Assembly: GCA_002011035.2 (NCBI GenBank)
Contig: MTLY02000002.1
Location: 372,001 to 436,000 of the forward strand
DNA from: Candidatus Hecatella orcuttiae
Lineage (GTDB): Archaea; Thermoproteota; Bathyarchaeia; Hecatellales; Hecatellaceae
DNA length: 64,000 nucleotides
Reading direction: 5' to 3'
Positions 52,002-58,340 of this stretch are shown piece by piece. The notes under the pieces are model-generated. The model saw nothing but the letters and a program-made list of their open reading frames with translations. It did not search any database and had not been told where the DNA came from. The translations under genes and the position numbers were made by a program. The first letter of the stretch is position 1. Each line of letters starts with the position of its first letter.

Positions 52002-52991
52002 GTGCAGAAGATTCTAGAAACAGGAGTTAAGGTGGCTAAGGAAGACATGGCTGTTCGAAGGCTGGAGGAAAAACTTCAGACTCCCCTGCTTTCAGGGCGG
52101 ACCCTCCACGAAGCCCAGCGGGTCCTCCACCAGCGCACCGAAGCCATGCTTAAAGACCGACATCTCCGCGAGGTCCTCCTAAGCGACCAGTCGCAGGCCA
52201 CGGCCAAGGTTCTGGACATCGTCTGGGAGGCGGCCAAGCCCCGGCTCATCGGCCGGGAGCTCTGCGCGGTCTTCGTCAAGGAAGACCCGTCCCTGAAGGT
52301 GCCCCGGCATAAGACCTTGGTCTCAGCCCGCTACCCGGTGGCGGAGGGCGCTGACATCCCTGTGAACGTGGGAGCTTTCGACTCGGTGACCCTGACCCCT
52401 GAAAAGTCCGGGGTAGCCGTGCCCATCAGCCGGGAGATGATCGAAGACGCCGCGTGGGATGTCGTGGAGTTCCAGCTCCGCGAAGCCGGCCGAGCCATGG
52501 CCGAGGTGGAAACAGAGCGGATCATCGCCCAGATGATCGCTGACGCAGGGAACTCCGCGGCTGCAGCCACAGCTGGGACGCTGGCCTACGACGACATCGT
52601 GGGCATGATCAACCTCATCCAAGCCGACAACTTCCTCCAAGACTACATCCAAACCGGCCGAGGCTACTTGGTGGTGCACCCCGACCAGTACGCCGACCTC
52701 CTCAAGGACTCCAGCGTGAAGCAGGCTCACTCTTGGGGCGGCATCGCCGTGGCGCCCACAGGCCGCTTGGAGACCATCTTAGGCCTCAACCTCCGGGTGA
52801 CCACCAAGATCACCAGCGGCACCGCCCTGGTCGTCGACGCGGAGCACGCGGGAGCTCTGTTTATCCGAAGGGACATCACCGTGGAAAACTACGAAGACCC
52901 GATTAAGGACCTGGCCGGAGCCGTGCTGACAGCCCGGTGGAAGTACGCGACGATGCAGGCGAACGCCATAGGCAAGATCACAGGAGCCTAA
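52002..52991 (+). CDS. Major capsid protein, HK97 fold
   Basis: The shell protein (329 residues). A helical N-terminal part (about 1-95) is followed by the HK97 core: EGADIPVNVGAFDSVTLTPE, VAVPISREMIEDAAWDVVEF, MAEVETERIIAQMIA, RGYLVVHPDQYADLLKDSS and the C-terminal GALFIRRDITVENYEDP. The GTG start is preceded by AAGGCGGTGA. A hairpin with a T-run follows, so transcription of the head genes probably falls off here. Confidence 0.93.
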   Translation: MQKILETGVKVAKEDMAVRRLEEKLQTPLLSGRTLHEAQRVLHQRTEAMLKDRHLREVLLSDQSQATAKVLDIVWEAAKPRLIGRELCAVFVKEDPSLKVPRHKTLVSARYPVAEGADIPVNVGAFDSVTLTPEKSGVAVPISREMIEDAAWDVVEFQLREAGRAMAEVETERIIAQMIADAGNSAAAATAGTLAYDDIVGMINLIQADNFLQDYIQTGRGYLVVHPDQYADLLKDSSVKQAHSWGGIAVAPTGRLETILGLNLRVTTKITSGTALVVDAEHAGALFIRRDITVENYEDPIKDLAGAVLTARWKYATMQANAIGKITGA

Positions 52992-53014
52992 GCCTAAACC
53001 ACCCGTTTTCTTCC

Positions 53015-53055
53015 GGCGGTTCTTTTCCCGTGAAAAAGCAACCGCCCCTTTTTTT
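53015..53055 (+). terminator. Hairpin plus T-run terminator after the capsid gene
   Basis: GGCGGTT (53015-53021) and AACCGCC (53040-53046) pair perfectly around an 18-base loop, followed by a run of seven T at 53049-53055. This looks like a bacterial-type intrinsic terminator and would limit read-through from capsid to tail genes. Confidence 0.7.
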
Positions 53056-53083
53056 ATCGCTTCCAAAAATCACGTGAGTTAGG

Positions 53084-53356
53084 TTGAAGGTTAAAACCGG
53101 CGTCTGCCCCCGGTGTGGAACCCGCTACTACCAGCGAGGCGACCGCCTTTACATCTGCGACTGCATGCTCACCAAGCCCGACGGGTCCCTCATGGCCGCC
53201 TACGACCCCGCCGTCGACAGCCTCAGCTACGGCTCTAGGGCTATGCAGAAAATCCGAAACCCTGAGGACCGGAGTCGGAGAAGTTGGAGGGTTCACTTCT
53301 GGGACGGCGGCGAGAAGAACGAAGAAAACCGCCCGGTGGAGGTGAAGATGAAATGA
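53084..53356 (+). CDS. Small zinc-ribbon-like protein (90 aa)
   Basis: CPRCGTRYYQRGDRLYICDC forms a C-x2-C…C-x-C pair that probably binds zinc; the rest is charged and unassigned. TTG start at 53084. It lies between the capsid terminator and the connector genes. Function unknown; small zinc proteins at this place are common in archaeal tailed viruses, but this is inferred. Confidence 0.6.
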   Translation: MKVKTGVCPRCGTRYYQRGDRLYICDCMLTKPDGSLMAAYDPAVDSLSYGSRAMQKIRNPEDRSRRSWRVHFWDGGEKNEENRPVEVKMK

Positions 53357-53373
53357 CCTCCCCGAGGGAAAAA

Positions 53374-53383
53374 ATCTTTAAGC
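53374..53383 (+). promoter_or_regulatory. TATA-like box in the capsid-connector spacer
   Basis: ATCTTTAAGC lies about 40 bases before the lysine-rich micro-ORF. With the terminator at 53015-53055 and a T-run at 53518-53528, it suggests a separate small transcript here. Confidence 0.4.
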
Positions 53384-53421
53384 ACAACCCGCGGATATAT
53401 TACCCAGCCGGGTGAAAAATT

Positions 53422-53490
53422 CTGGCTAAGAAAAAAGCTAAGAAAACCAAGGCTAAAGGCTCCGCTAAATCCAAAGGCAGAAAGTGCTAG
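53422..53490 (+). CDS. Lysine-rich micro-protein (22 aa), CTG start
   Basis: Reads LAKKKAKKTKAKGSAKSKGR then KC, extremely basic. GGGTGA lies six bases before the CTG, and a TATA-like box is about 40 bases upstream, so translation is credible even without ATG. A DNA- or capsid-binding peptide is possible. A T-run terminator follows. Because it is so short, chance cannot be excluded. Confidence 0.4.
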   Translation: MAKKKAKKTKAKGSAKSKGRKC

Positions 53491-53517
53491 CCGGACCGCC
53501 TTCAACCTCCCTCCCCT

Positions 53518-53528
53518 ATTTTTTTTCT
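53518..53528 (+). terminator. T-run before the connector gene
   Basis: TATTTTTTTTC follows the lysine-rich micro-ORF by about 30 bases and precedes the connector gene by about 25. A typical archaeal T-rich terminator. Confidence 0.45.
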
Positions 53529-53553
53529 TTCCCCGTCCACTCGAGGTGAACTC

Positions 53554-53871
53554 ATGGGCTATTCAACTCTGAACGCTGTCAAAGAGCGCTTGGGCATCGA
53601 CCCAGCGGACACCACCCAGGACACGGTGCTGACCAACAAGATCGCCGCGGCGGACGCCATCATCGACAACGTCCTCCAAGCCTACACGGACGTACCTCTG
53701 GCTTCGCCGCCTCAGCTCATCCAAGACATCAGCGCCGACCTAGCCGCAGCGCTCTACCGCGAAGACCGAGGCCCCCCGGAGGCCGGCGGCGCATTCCGCC
53801 AGCGGGCTGAGAAGGCTTTGGAAGCCTACATCACCCAAACCTACCGCCAAGTAGGATTCGAAAAAACTTAG
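53554..53871 (+). CDS. Head-tail connector protein (DUF1320/gp6-like)
   Basis: A 105-residue mainly helical protein: YSTLNAVKERLGIDPADTTQ, NKIAAADAIIDNVLQAYTDV, QDISADLAAALYREDRGPP. The start with a helix then an aspartate-rich loop, the length and the place after the capsid match adaptor proteins that attach beneath the portal. It has an ATG start with GAGGTGAA upstream. Confidence 0.75.
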   Translation: MGYSTLNAVKERLGIDPADTTQDTVLTNKIAAADAIIDNVLQAYTDVPLASPPQLIQDISADLAAALYREDRGPPEAGGAFRQRAEKALEAYITQTYRQVGFEKT

Positions 53872-53888
53872 ACGGCTGAAGGCTGAAG

Positions 53889-54317
53889 ATGGCCACCGTC
53901 AAGGTTGATGCCTCCGCAGCCCGCCGCCTGCTGGAGGCCTTGAAAGAACACTCCGACAGGGTTCAGGCTGAGTTTCTCCGGCAAGGCGCCCGGCTGACGG
54001 TGGAGGAGATGAAGCGGAAGGCTCCCGTGCGAACAGGCGCCCTGAGGCGGTCGATAGGCGTCAGGGCGGTGGAGGGAGGTAGGGTTGCCGTCAGCCCCGC
54101 GGTGCCCTACTGGCACGCGGTGGAACGAGGAGCCAAGCCGCGGGTAATTCTCCCCAAGCGGGGGAAGGTTCTTGCCTTTGAAGTCGACGGCCGGCCGGTG
54201 TTCGCCCGCCGGGCCCGGTGGCCAGGGTTTCCGGGGCGTTTCTTCGTCAGGGCGACGGAGCAGGCTGTGAGACCCAAGCTCCGGCAGCTGCTACTCCAGT
54301 TGATGAAGAAGCGTTGA
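53889..54317 (+). CDS. HK97 gp10-like head-tail joining protein
   Basis: A 142-residue protein with the gp10-like signature: RLTVEEMKRKAPVRTGALRR near residue 40, then VSPAVPYWHAVERGAKPRVI and GRFFVRATEQAVRPKL at the end. It forms the second connector or stopper ring. It lies between the connector and tail terminator, as in other siphoviruses. Confidence 0.85.
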   Translation: MATVKVDASAARRLLEALKEHSDRVQAEFLRQGARLTVEEMKRKAPVRTGALRRSIGVRAVEGGRVAVSPAVPYWHAVERGAKPRVILPKRGKVLAFEVDGRPVFARRARWPGFPGRFFVRATEQAVRPKLRQLLLQLMKKR

Positions 54318-54392
54318 CATCTTCCGCATGGTCGGATGAAAATTTCCTTTCGAACATACTAAACAGTTCTTTTCCAGTGGACGGGAGACATC

Positions 54393-54813
54393 ATGTACAA
54401 GGAGATTGTGCAGAAAATCATCGACCTGCTGAAGGCGGACGCCGCCCTCTCGGAGCCGGCTAAGGTGAAAAAGTATTACTTCGGCATCCCCCCCGGAGGC
54501 GAAGGCCGGCTACCCGTGGGTCAGCGTCCGCTGGGCGGGGGGTCCCGTCGAAACCGAGACAGCCCGGAAGGAGCGGTACCAGATGGATTTTGAGATCAGG
54601 GTGGTGGACCAGTCCTACCGGGAGGACACGGCGGAGAAGTCGGTGATGGACCTGGTGGAGGACATCGACCGGGTGCTGGACGCTAACCCCACGCTGGACG
54701 GGCTGGTGGACGACTGCCGCATCGTCAACATCGCCTCAGAGACCATGGCCTCAGGCTCCTACGCCCTAGTGGGCGCCCTCATCACCCTCACGGCTAGGAA
54801 AACACAGCTCTAA
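54393..54813 (+). CDS. Tail terminator-like protein, reading frame broken at a C7 run
   Basis: Two frames together give one continuous tail-terminator-like protein: residues 1-33 (MYKEIVQKIIDLLKADAALS, to YYFGIP) in the first, and PWVSVRWAGGPVETETARKE, MDFEIRVVDQSYREDTAEKS and the rest in another. Removing one C from CCCCCCC (54488-54494) restores GIPPEAKAGYPWVSVRW without a break. So the gene carries a +1 slip signal, a mutation or a sequencing error. A start at the ATG 54583 would give only the C-terminal half. Position fits a tail terminator. Confidence 0.7.
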
Positions 54814-54832
54814 AAGGAGGTGAAACAGGCAA

Positions 54833-55759
54833 ATGGCTGAAAGATACATAGTAGTAGGCGAAGAAACCACCTTCGGCTCGCCGGTGACCCCTGACAAGTA
54901 CATCGACATCCGCCGGGAGGCTGTGGTTTTCGACGTCGGCGTCATCCCCGTCGAAACCGTGTACAGCCGGGACACCCGCAAATACGTGTTCGGCAAGGCC
55001 CTAGCCCGAGGGCCCATCGACTTTGCCGTGGAGCCGGAGAACGTGGCCCACCTGTTCAAGTGGGCGCTGGGCAGTGTGACTACCAGCGGGGCAGGACCCT
55101 ACACCCACGACTTCACCCCGGCGGACACCGTGAAAAGCTTCACCGCCATCATCAACCCGGAGCAGGAGACCTACGGCTTCTTCCGAAAACTCAGCGGCTG
55201 CCTGGTGGAGCGGCTGACCCTCGAATCCGCCCTCGACGTGCTCACCGGCTCCGTGGAAATCGTGGCAGCAAAGGAAGAAAAAGACACAGCCTTCACTCCG
55301 TCGGTTTCCCTCTCCCCGCTGGCGCCCTTCGTCTTCCACGAAGCCACCCTGACACTGGGCGGTGCCGACAAGTCCAGCGTCCTCAAAGCCTTCAGGCTGA
55401 CGGTAGGCAACAACCTGCCCGTCGACGACATGTACGCCCACGGCGACAAGCATCTACGCCGCATCCTCGTGGGCCGGCGGGAGGTGGAGGTGCAGATGGA
55501 GCTGGCCTTCGAGGACTCCGCGGACTACGACCGCCTGCTGGCGGGGACGGAGGTGGCGGCTTCCCTCAGCTTCGTCAAGACCGCGGGCAGCGCTGAGCTG
55601 CTCATCGACCTCCCCCGCATGGTCTACCACAGCGACGTGGCGCCGCACATCGCGGGAAGGGACCCCTTCACCGTCGTGGCCCCCTGCCAAGTGCTCTACG
55701 ACTCCGCCGCCGGCTATGAGGTGAAGATTCAGGTCAAAAACAACGTGGCCGGCTACTGA
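54833..55759 (+). CDS. Tail tube protein
   Basis: A 308-residue strand-rich protein of the tail-tube type: RYIVVGEETTFGSPVTPDKY at the N-terminus, YVFGKALARGPIDFAVEPEN, GPYTHDFTPADTVKSFTAII, the LTLESALDVLTGSVEIVA stretch and the end VVAPCQVLYDSAAGYEVKIQ. The fold (two beta sheets repeated) and position before the chaperone and tape measure fit. An AAAAGGAGGTGAAA leader is an excellent ribosome binding site, fitting high expression. Confidence 0.88.
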   Translation: MAERYIVVGEETTFGSPVTPDKYIDIRREAVVFDVGVIPVETVYSRDTRKYVFGKALARGPIDFAVEPENVAHLFKWALGSVTTSGAGPYTHDFTPADTVKSFTAIINPEQETYGFFRKLSGCLVERLTLESALDVLTGSVEIVAAKEEKDTAFTPSVSLSPLAPFVFHEATLTLGGADKSSVLKAFRLTVGNNLPVDDMYAHGDKHLRRILVGRREVEVQMELAFEDSADYDRLLAGTEVAASLSFVKTAGSAELLIDLPRMVYHSDVAPHIAGRDPFTVVAPCQVLYDSAAGYEVKIQVKNNVAGY

Positions 55760-55786
55760 CCGCCAAGAGTTTTCAGGTGAACGGAC

Positions 55787-56311
55787 ATGTCTGCGGAGAC
55801 GCCTGCAAGAAGGCTCAGTGTGAAGGAATGGCGGGAAAGCCTAGTCCGCACGGTGGAGGCGCCCAGCGGGCTGACCTACCAAGTCCGCCTGCTGACCTCG
55901 CCCCTCCCCTTCCTGAGGCTTCTCCGAAAGCACGGCTTAGAAGGCGTGGGGGAAGCTCAGGCGGAAAGCTTGGATGTGGCTGAGAAGTCCGACGCCCTGC
56001 TGAGGGACCTCTTCGCCGAATACGTCCTAAACCCCAAGGTGGCGGAGGGCGGGGGAGCTGAAGGCGAAGAACGCTTGGCTTTCTCGGAGATGCTGGAGGA
56101 GGACAAGGCAGTCCTCTTCAACGCCATAGCCGAGAAGTTCCGTTTTCTTCGCAGCGAAGACAGCCAGCCCCCTCACCCCAGCCCTGCTGGGGGAAGCTCT
56201 CCTCCTCCTAGGCGGGCTGCTGGGGGAAGCCTACCACCGCCTCCCCAGCCGGGTTCTCGCCCTCCCAGCCGAGGAGCTGGCTCTCAACTGGACCTGCCTC
56301 CAAGAGGCTAA
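55787..56311 (+). CDS. Tail assembly chaperone (gpG-like), zero-frame product
   Basis: The meaningful part runs to about residue 119 (…FLRLLRKHGLEGVGEAQ, FSEMLEEDKAVLFNAIAEKF), then becomes Pro-rich sequence (PPHPSPAGGSSPPPRR) that is only the shadow of the frame in use downstream. Tail chaperones coat the tape measure and are often made as a short and a frameshifted long form, which fits here. It follows the tail tube and precedes the tape measure. Confidence 0.8.
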   Translation: MSAETPARRLSVKEWRESLVRTVEAPSGLTYQVRLLTSPLPFLRLLRKHGLEGVGEAQAESLDVAEKSDALLRDLFAEYVLNPKVAEGGGAEGEERLAFSEMLEEDKAVLFNAIAEKFRFLRSEDSQPPHPSPAGGSSPPPRRAAGGSLPPPPQPGSRPPSRGAGSQLDLPPRG

Positions 56312-56381
56312 GAGGGCCTTGGCCCAAGCCTCCAGCCTCAGCGCTGAGATCCGTCGACGCCGGGGGGAGCTGGGCCTCTAG
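56129..56381 (+). CDS. Frameshifted extension of the tail chaperone (gpT-like)
   Basis: In the +1 frame, after a TAG at 56126-56128, a good protein reads FFAAKTASPLTPALLGEALL, YHRLPSRVLALPAEELALNW and CLQEAKRALAQASSLSAEIR to a TAG at 56379-56381, with no ATG, GTG or TTG before it. A slip on CGT TTT CTT (56141-56149), tRNA-Phe moving from UUU to UUC, joins it to the chaperone. The final product would be about 196 residues. Either programmed frameshift or a lost base. Confidence 0.7.
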
Positions 56382-56391
56382 CAGGTGGACG

Positions 56392-56637
56392 GTGGAGGAT
56401 GTGAAGCTTCGAACCGGCTTGGGAGCCGTCTTATGGGCGGTGGGCGTGGGGCTCATGGCGGAGAAGCTGCTTCGCTACGGGGCTCTCTACACCTATCCTC
56501 CCCACCTCTTGGACCACGGCCTCTACGGCCTCATTTTGGTCGCCTTATCCCTGCTCCTGCTGTCCAAGCAGGAGAAGCCGGTCCGGGGTGGGGCTCTCCG
56601 AAGGCCGGAGGACGGAGTAACCGCGGCCGGAGGCTAG
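56392..56637 (+). CDS. Small membrane protein (81 aa)
   Basis: Two hydrophobic segments (GLGAVLWAVGVGLMAEKLL and LYGLILVALSLLLLSKQEK) with a basic tail: a helical hairpin with holin-like layout. It lies between the tail chaperone and tape measure. A lysis or membrane role is possible but inferred from layout only. Start GTG at 56392 or the GTG three codons later. Confidence 0.55.
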   Translation: MEDVKLRTGLGAVLWAVGVGLMAEKLLRYGALYTYPPHLLDHGLYGLILVALSLLLLSKQEKPVRGGALRRPEDGVTAAGG

Positions 56638-56786
56638 GTTTTCAAGTCTGGAAACCAGATGGCGTAGCTTCCGCACTTCCAGCAGCGGCTGCCGGTGACG
56701 ACGAACAGGCGGCCGCCTTTGATTTCAACCTTGGTGTCTCCTGGTATTTCCCTGACCTCCCCGCAGGAGGCGCATTTGACCTTCAT
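56634..56786 (-). CDS. Zinc-ribbon micro-protein on the opposite strand (50 aa)
   Basis: MKVKCASCGEVREIPGDTKV then RCWKCGSYAIWFPDL gives a clean C-x2-C…C-x2-C zinc ribbon. GGGGAGG precedes the ATG. It is the only gene read leftward inside the viral cluster, converges with the membrane protein gene (overlap of four bases) and faces away from the gene after it (overlap of two). Function unknown; maybe a DNA- or RNA-binding regulator. Confidence 0.55.
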   Translation of the reverse strand: MKVKCASCGEVREIPGDTKVEIKGGRLFVVTGSRCWKCGSYAIWFPDLKT

Positions 56787-56997
56787 GGCCTCCCCTAAAA
56801 TGATTCGCGAAACTCAGCCCTTTAACTCTTTCAGCAACCCCGGTCCTTGGGTGGTGAAGACGGCCGCGGAGCAGATAGGTGACATTCTGAAAAACGCCAG
56901 GGACCTAGGCTACAGGCTGCTGGTCATCCAAACCCGCAGCCGGCTGTTCGCTGTCCCCCTCAAATCCATCCGAGAGGTTAGGCTGGTGAAAAAATGA
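56785..56997 (+). CDS. Small hypothetical protein (70 aa)
   Basis: MASPKMIRETQPFNSFSNPG then KTAAEQIGDILKNARDLGYR and LFAVPLKSIREVRLVKK: a short helix-strand protein, no family recognised. ATG at 56785 or 56800. Its stop overlaps the tape-measure start (ATGA), so it is coupled to it. It may be a tail completion protein, by position only. Confidence 0.5.
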   Translation: MASPKMIRETQPFNSFSNPGPWVVKTAAEQIGDILKNARDLGYRLLVIQTRSRLFAVPLKSIREVRLVKK

Positions 56998-58340
56998 GCG
57001 CAGAGCAAGCCCGCGTCGCCATCATCCTCGAAGCCCAGAACAAGGCCAAAGCCGTCCTAGCCGAAGCCCAACGGGACGTGCGCAGCTTCAGCCAGCAGGC
57101 ACAGGCCTCAGCTCGAGGCGCCGGCCAAGCAGCCGACCGCATGGGCCAACGCATGGCCGCGGCCGCCCGCACCAGCCAAGTCAGCTTCAGCCAAGTCTCC
57201 ATGGGCATGACCACGCTGGCCGCCAGCGCCATGAACCTCTACAACGCCTACGACCGCATCGGCACCGTGCAAGCCCGGGTGGCCGCCCTCCAAGCCAGCT
57301 ACAAGGCGGCTCAGGACGCTGTGGCCGCCGCCCAGCTGAGGCTGAACAAGCTGGCTGAGGCGGGAAAAGAAGGCAGCGAGGAATACCGCATCGCCCAGGA
57401 GAAACTGGCCACCGCCCAGCAGCGCCTCGCCGCCTACGAGGTGAACAAAGCCTACATTCAGATGGCCATGTCGGTGCTGCCGGCGGTGATGGGCAGCATG
57501 CAGGCGCTGCAGGGCATGAAGGGCATGGGCGGCCTGGTCTCCGTCGCCCCCAAGGTGGTGGCGGCCATGCACAGCATCCGCACCGCCTCCTACGGAATGC
57601 TCGGCCCCTTAGGGCTGCTGATCGCCGCTGCTGCGACCCTCTACCTGGCGTGGACCCAGAACTGGGGTGGGATCCGCGAAAAGGTCGGCGCGGTGGTGGA
57701 GTGGTTCAGCAGCGTCTACACCCACTACATTCAGCCGACGTTGGAGGCGATTGTGGGTGGTTTCCAGTGGCTGGCGGACAGGGTGACGTGGCTTTGGGAC
57801 CGCACCCTCGGCCCCATCGTGGAAGGCGCCAAGAGGCTCTACGACGCCTTGGTTGGACGGTCCGTCTTCCCTGAGCTCATGCACCGTCTCGAAGCCGTCA
57901 CCGCCAAGGGGCTGGGGGAAACCGTGGCCCTCTGGCATTTCGCCTCCCACCGCATCGCCGCCTACACCCAGGCCATCTTGGCCAAGATGACCGTGTCCCA
58001 GAAGGCAGCTAGGTTCTTCGCTGAAACCGCTGTGGCTCCGGCCTTGGCTCGGGGAGGCTTCGCCGGGGTCACATCCCGCGGCCAAATCCTAGCCGCCAGC
58101 ATCCCTCGGGCTGAGTATCTCCGGGGCTTGGAGGAAAGCCTCCGCGTCAGCCGGGAGGTCTACGGCTACGGCCCTGAGCATCCTGCGGTGCGGCGCTATG
58201 AGGCCGCCATCGCCGAGGTCAGAGGCATCACCATCATCATGAACAACCAAATTCAAAGCCCCGCCGACGAGGTCCGCCTTGCCAAGCGGGTGGGCGTGGC
58301 GGTGGTGGACGCTGCAACCCTCAGGAAGGGACCCCTCTAA
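56994..58340 (+). CDS. Tail tape-measure protein
   Basis: 448 residues, long helical N-terminus (about 1-160) with heptad-like Ala/Gln-rich coiled coils (AVLAEAQRDVRSFSQQAQAS, AAQDAVAAAQLRLNKLAEAG), then hydrophobic segments (GPLGLLIAAAATLYLAW at about 200) and a C-terminal helical domain. This architecture and the position after the chaperone are those of tape-measure proteins that set tail length. It is short, predicting a fairly short tail. Confidence 0.88.
   Translation: MSAEQARVAIILEAQNKAKAVLAEAQRDVRSFSQQAQASARGAGQAADRMGQRMAAAARTSQVSFSQVSMGMTTLAASAMNLYNAYDRIGTVQARVAALQASYKAAQDAVAAAQLRLNKLAEAGKEGSEEYRIAQEKLATAQQRLAAYEVNKAYIQMAMSVLPAVMGSMQALQGMKGMGGLVSVAPKVVAAMHSIRTASYGMLGPLGLLIAAAATLYLAWTQNWGGIREKVGAVVEWFSSVYTHYIQPTLEAIVGGFQWLADRVTWLWDRTLGPIVEGAKRLYDALVGRSVFPELMHRLEAVTAKGLGETVALWHFASHRIAAYTQAILAKMTVSQKAARFFAETAVAPALARGGFAGVTSRGQILAASIPRAEYLRGLEESLRVSREVYGYGPEHPAVRRYEAAIAEVRGITIIMNNQIQSPADEVRLAKRVGVAVVDAATLRKGPL

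Noticed and set aside
56695-56784. A longer N-terminus for the small protein before the tape measure.
   Set aside because: That part is the shadow of the leftward zinc-ribbon gene; a good ATG exists at 56785.
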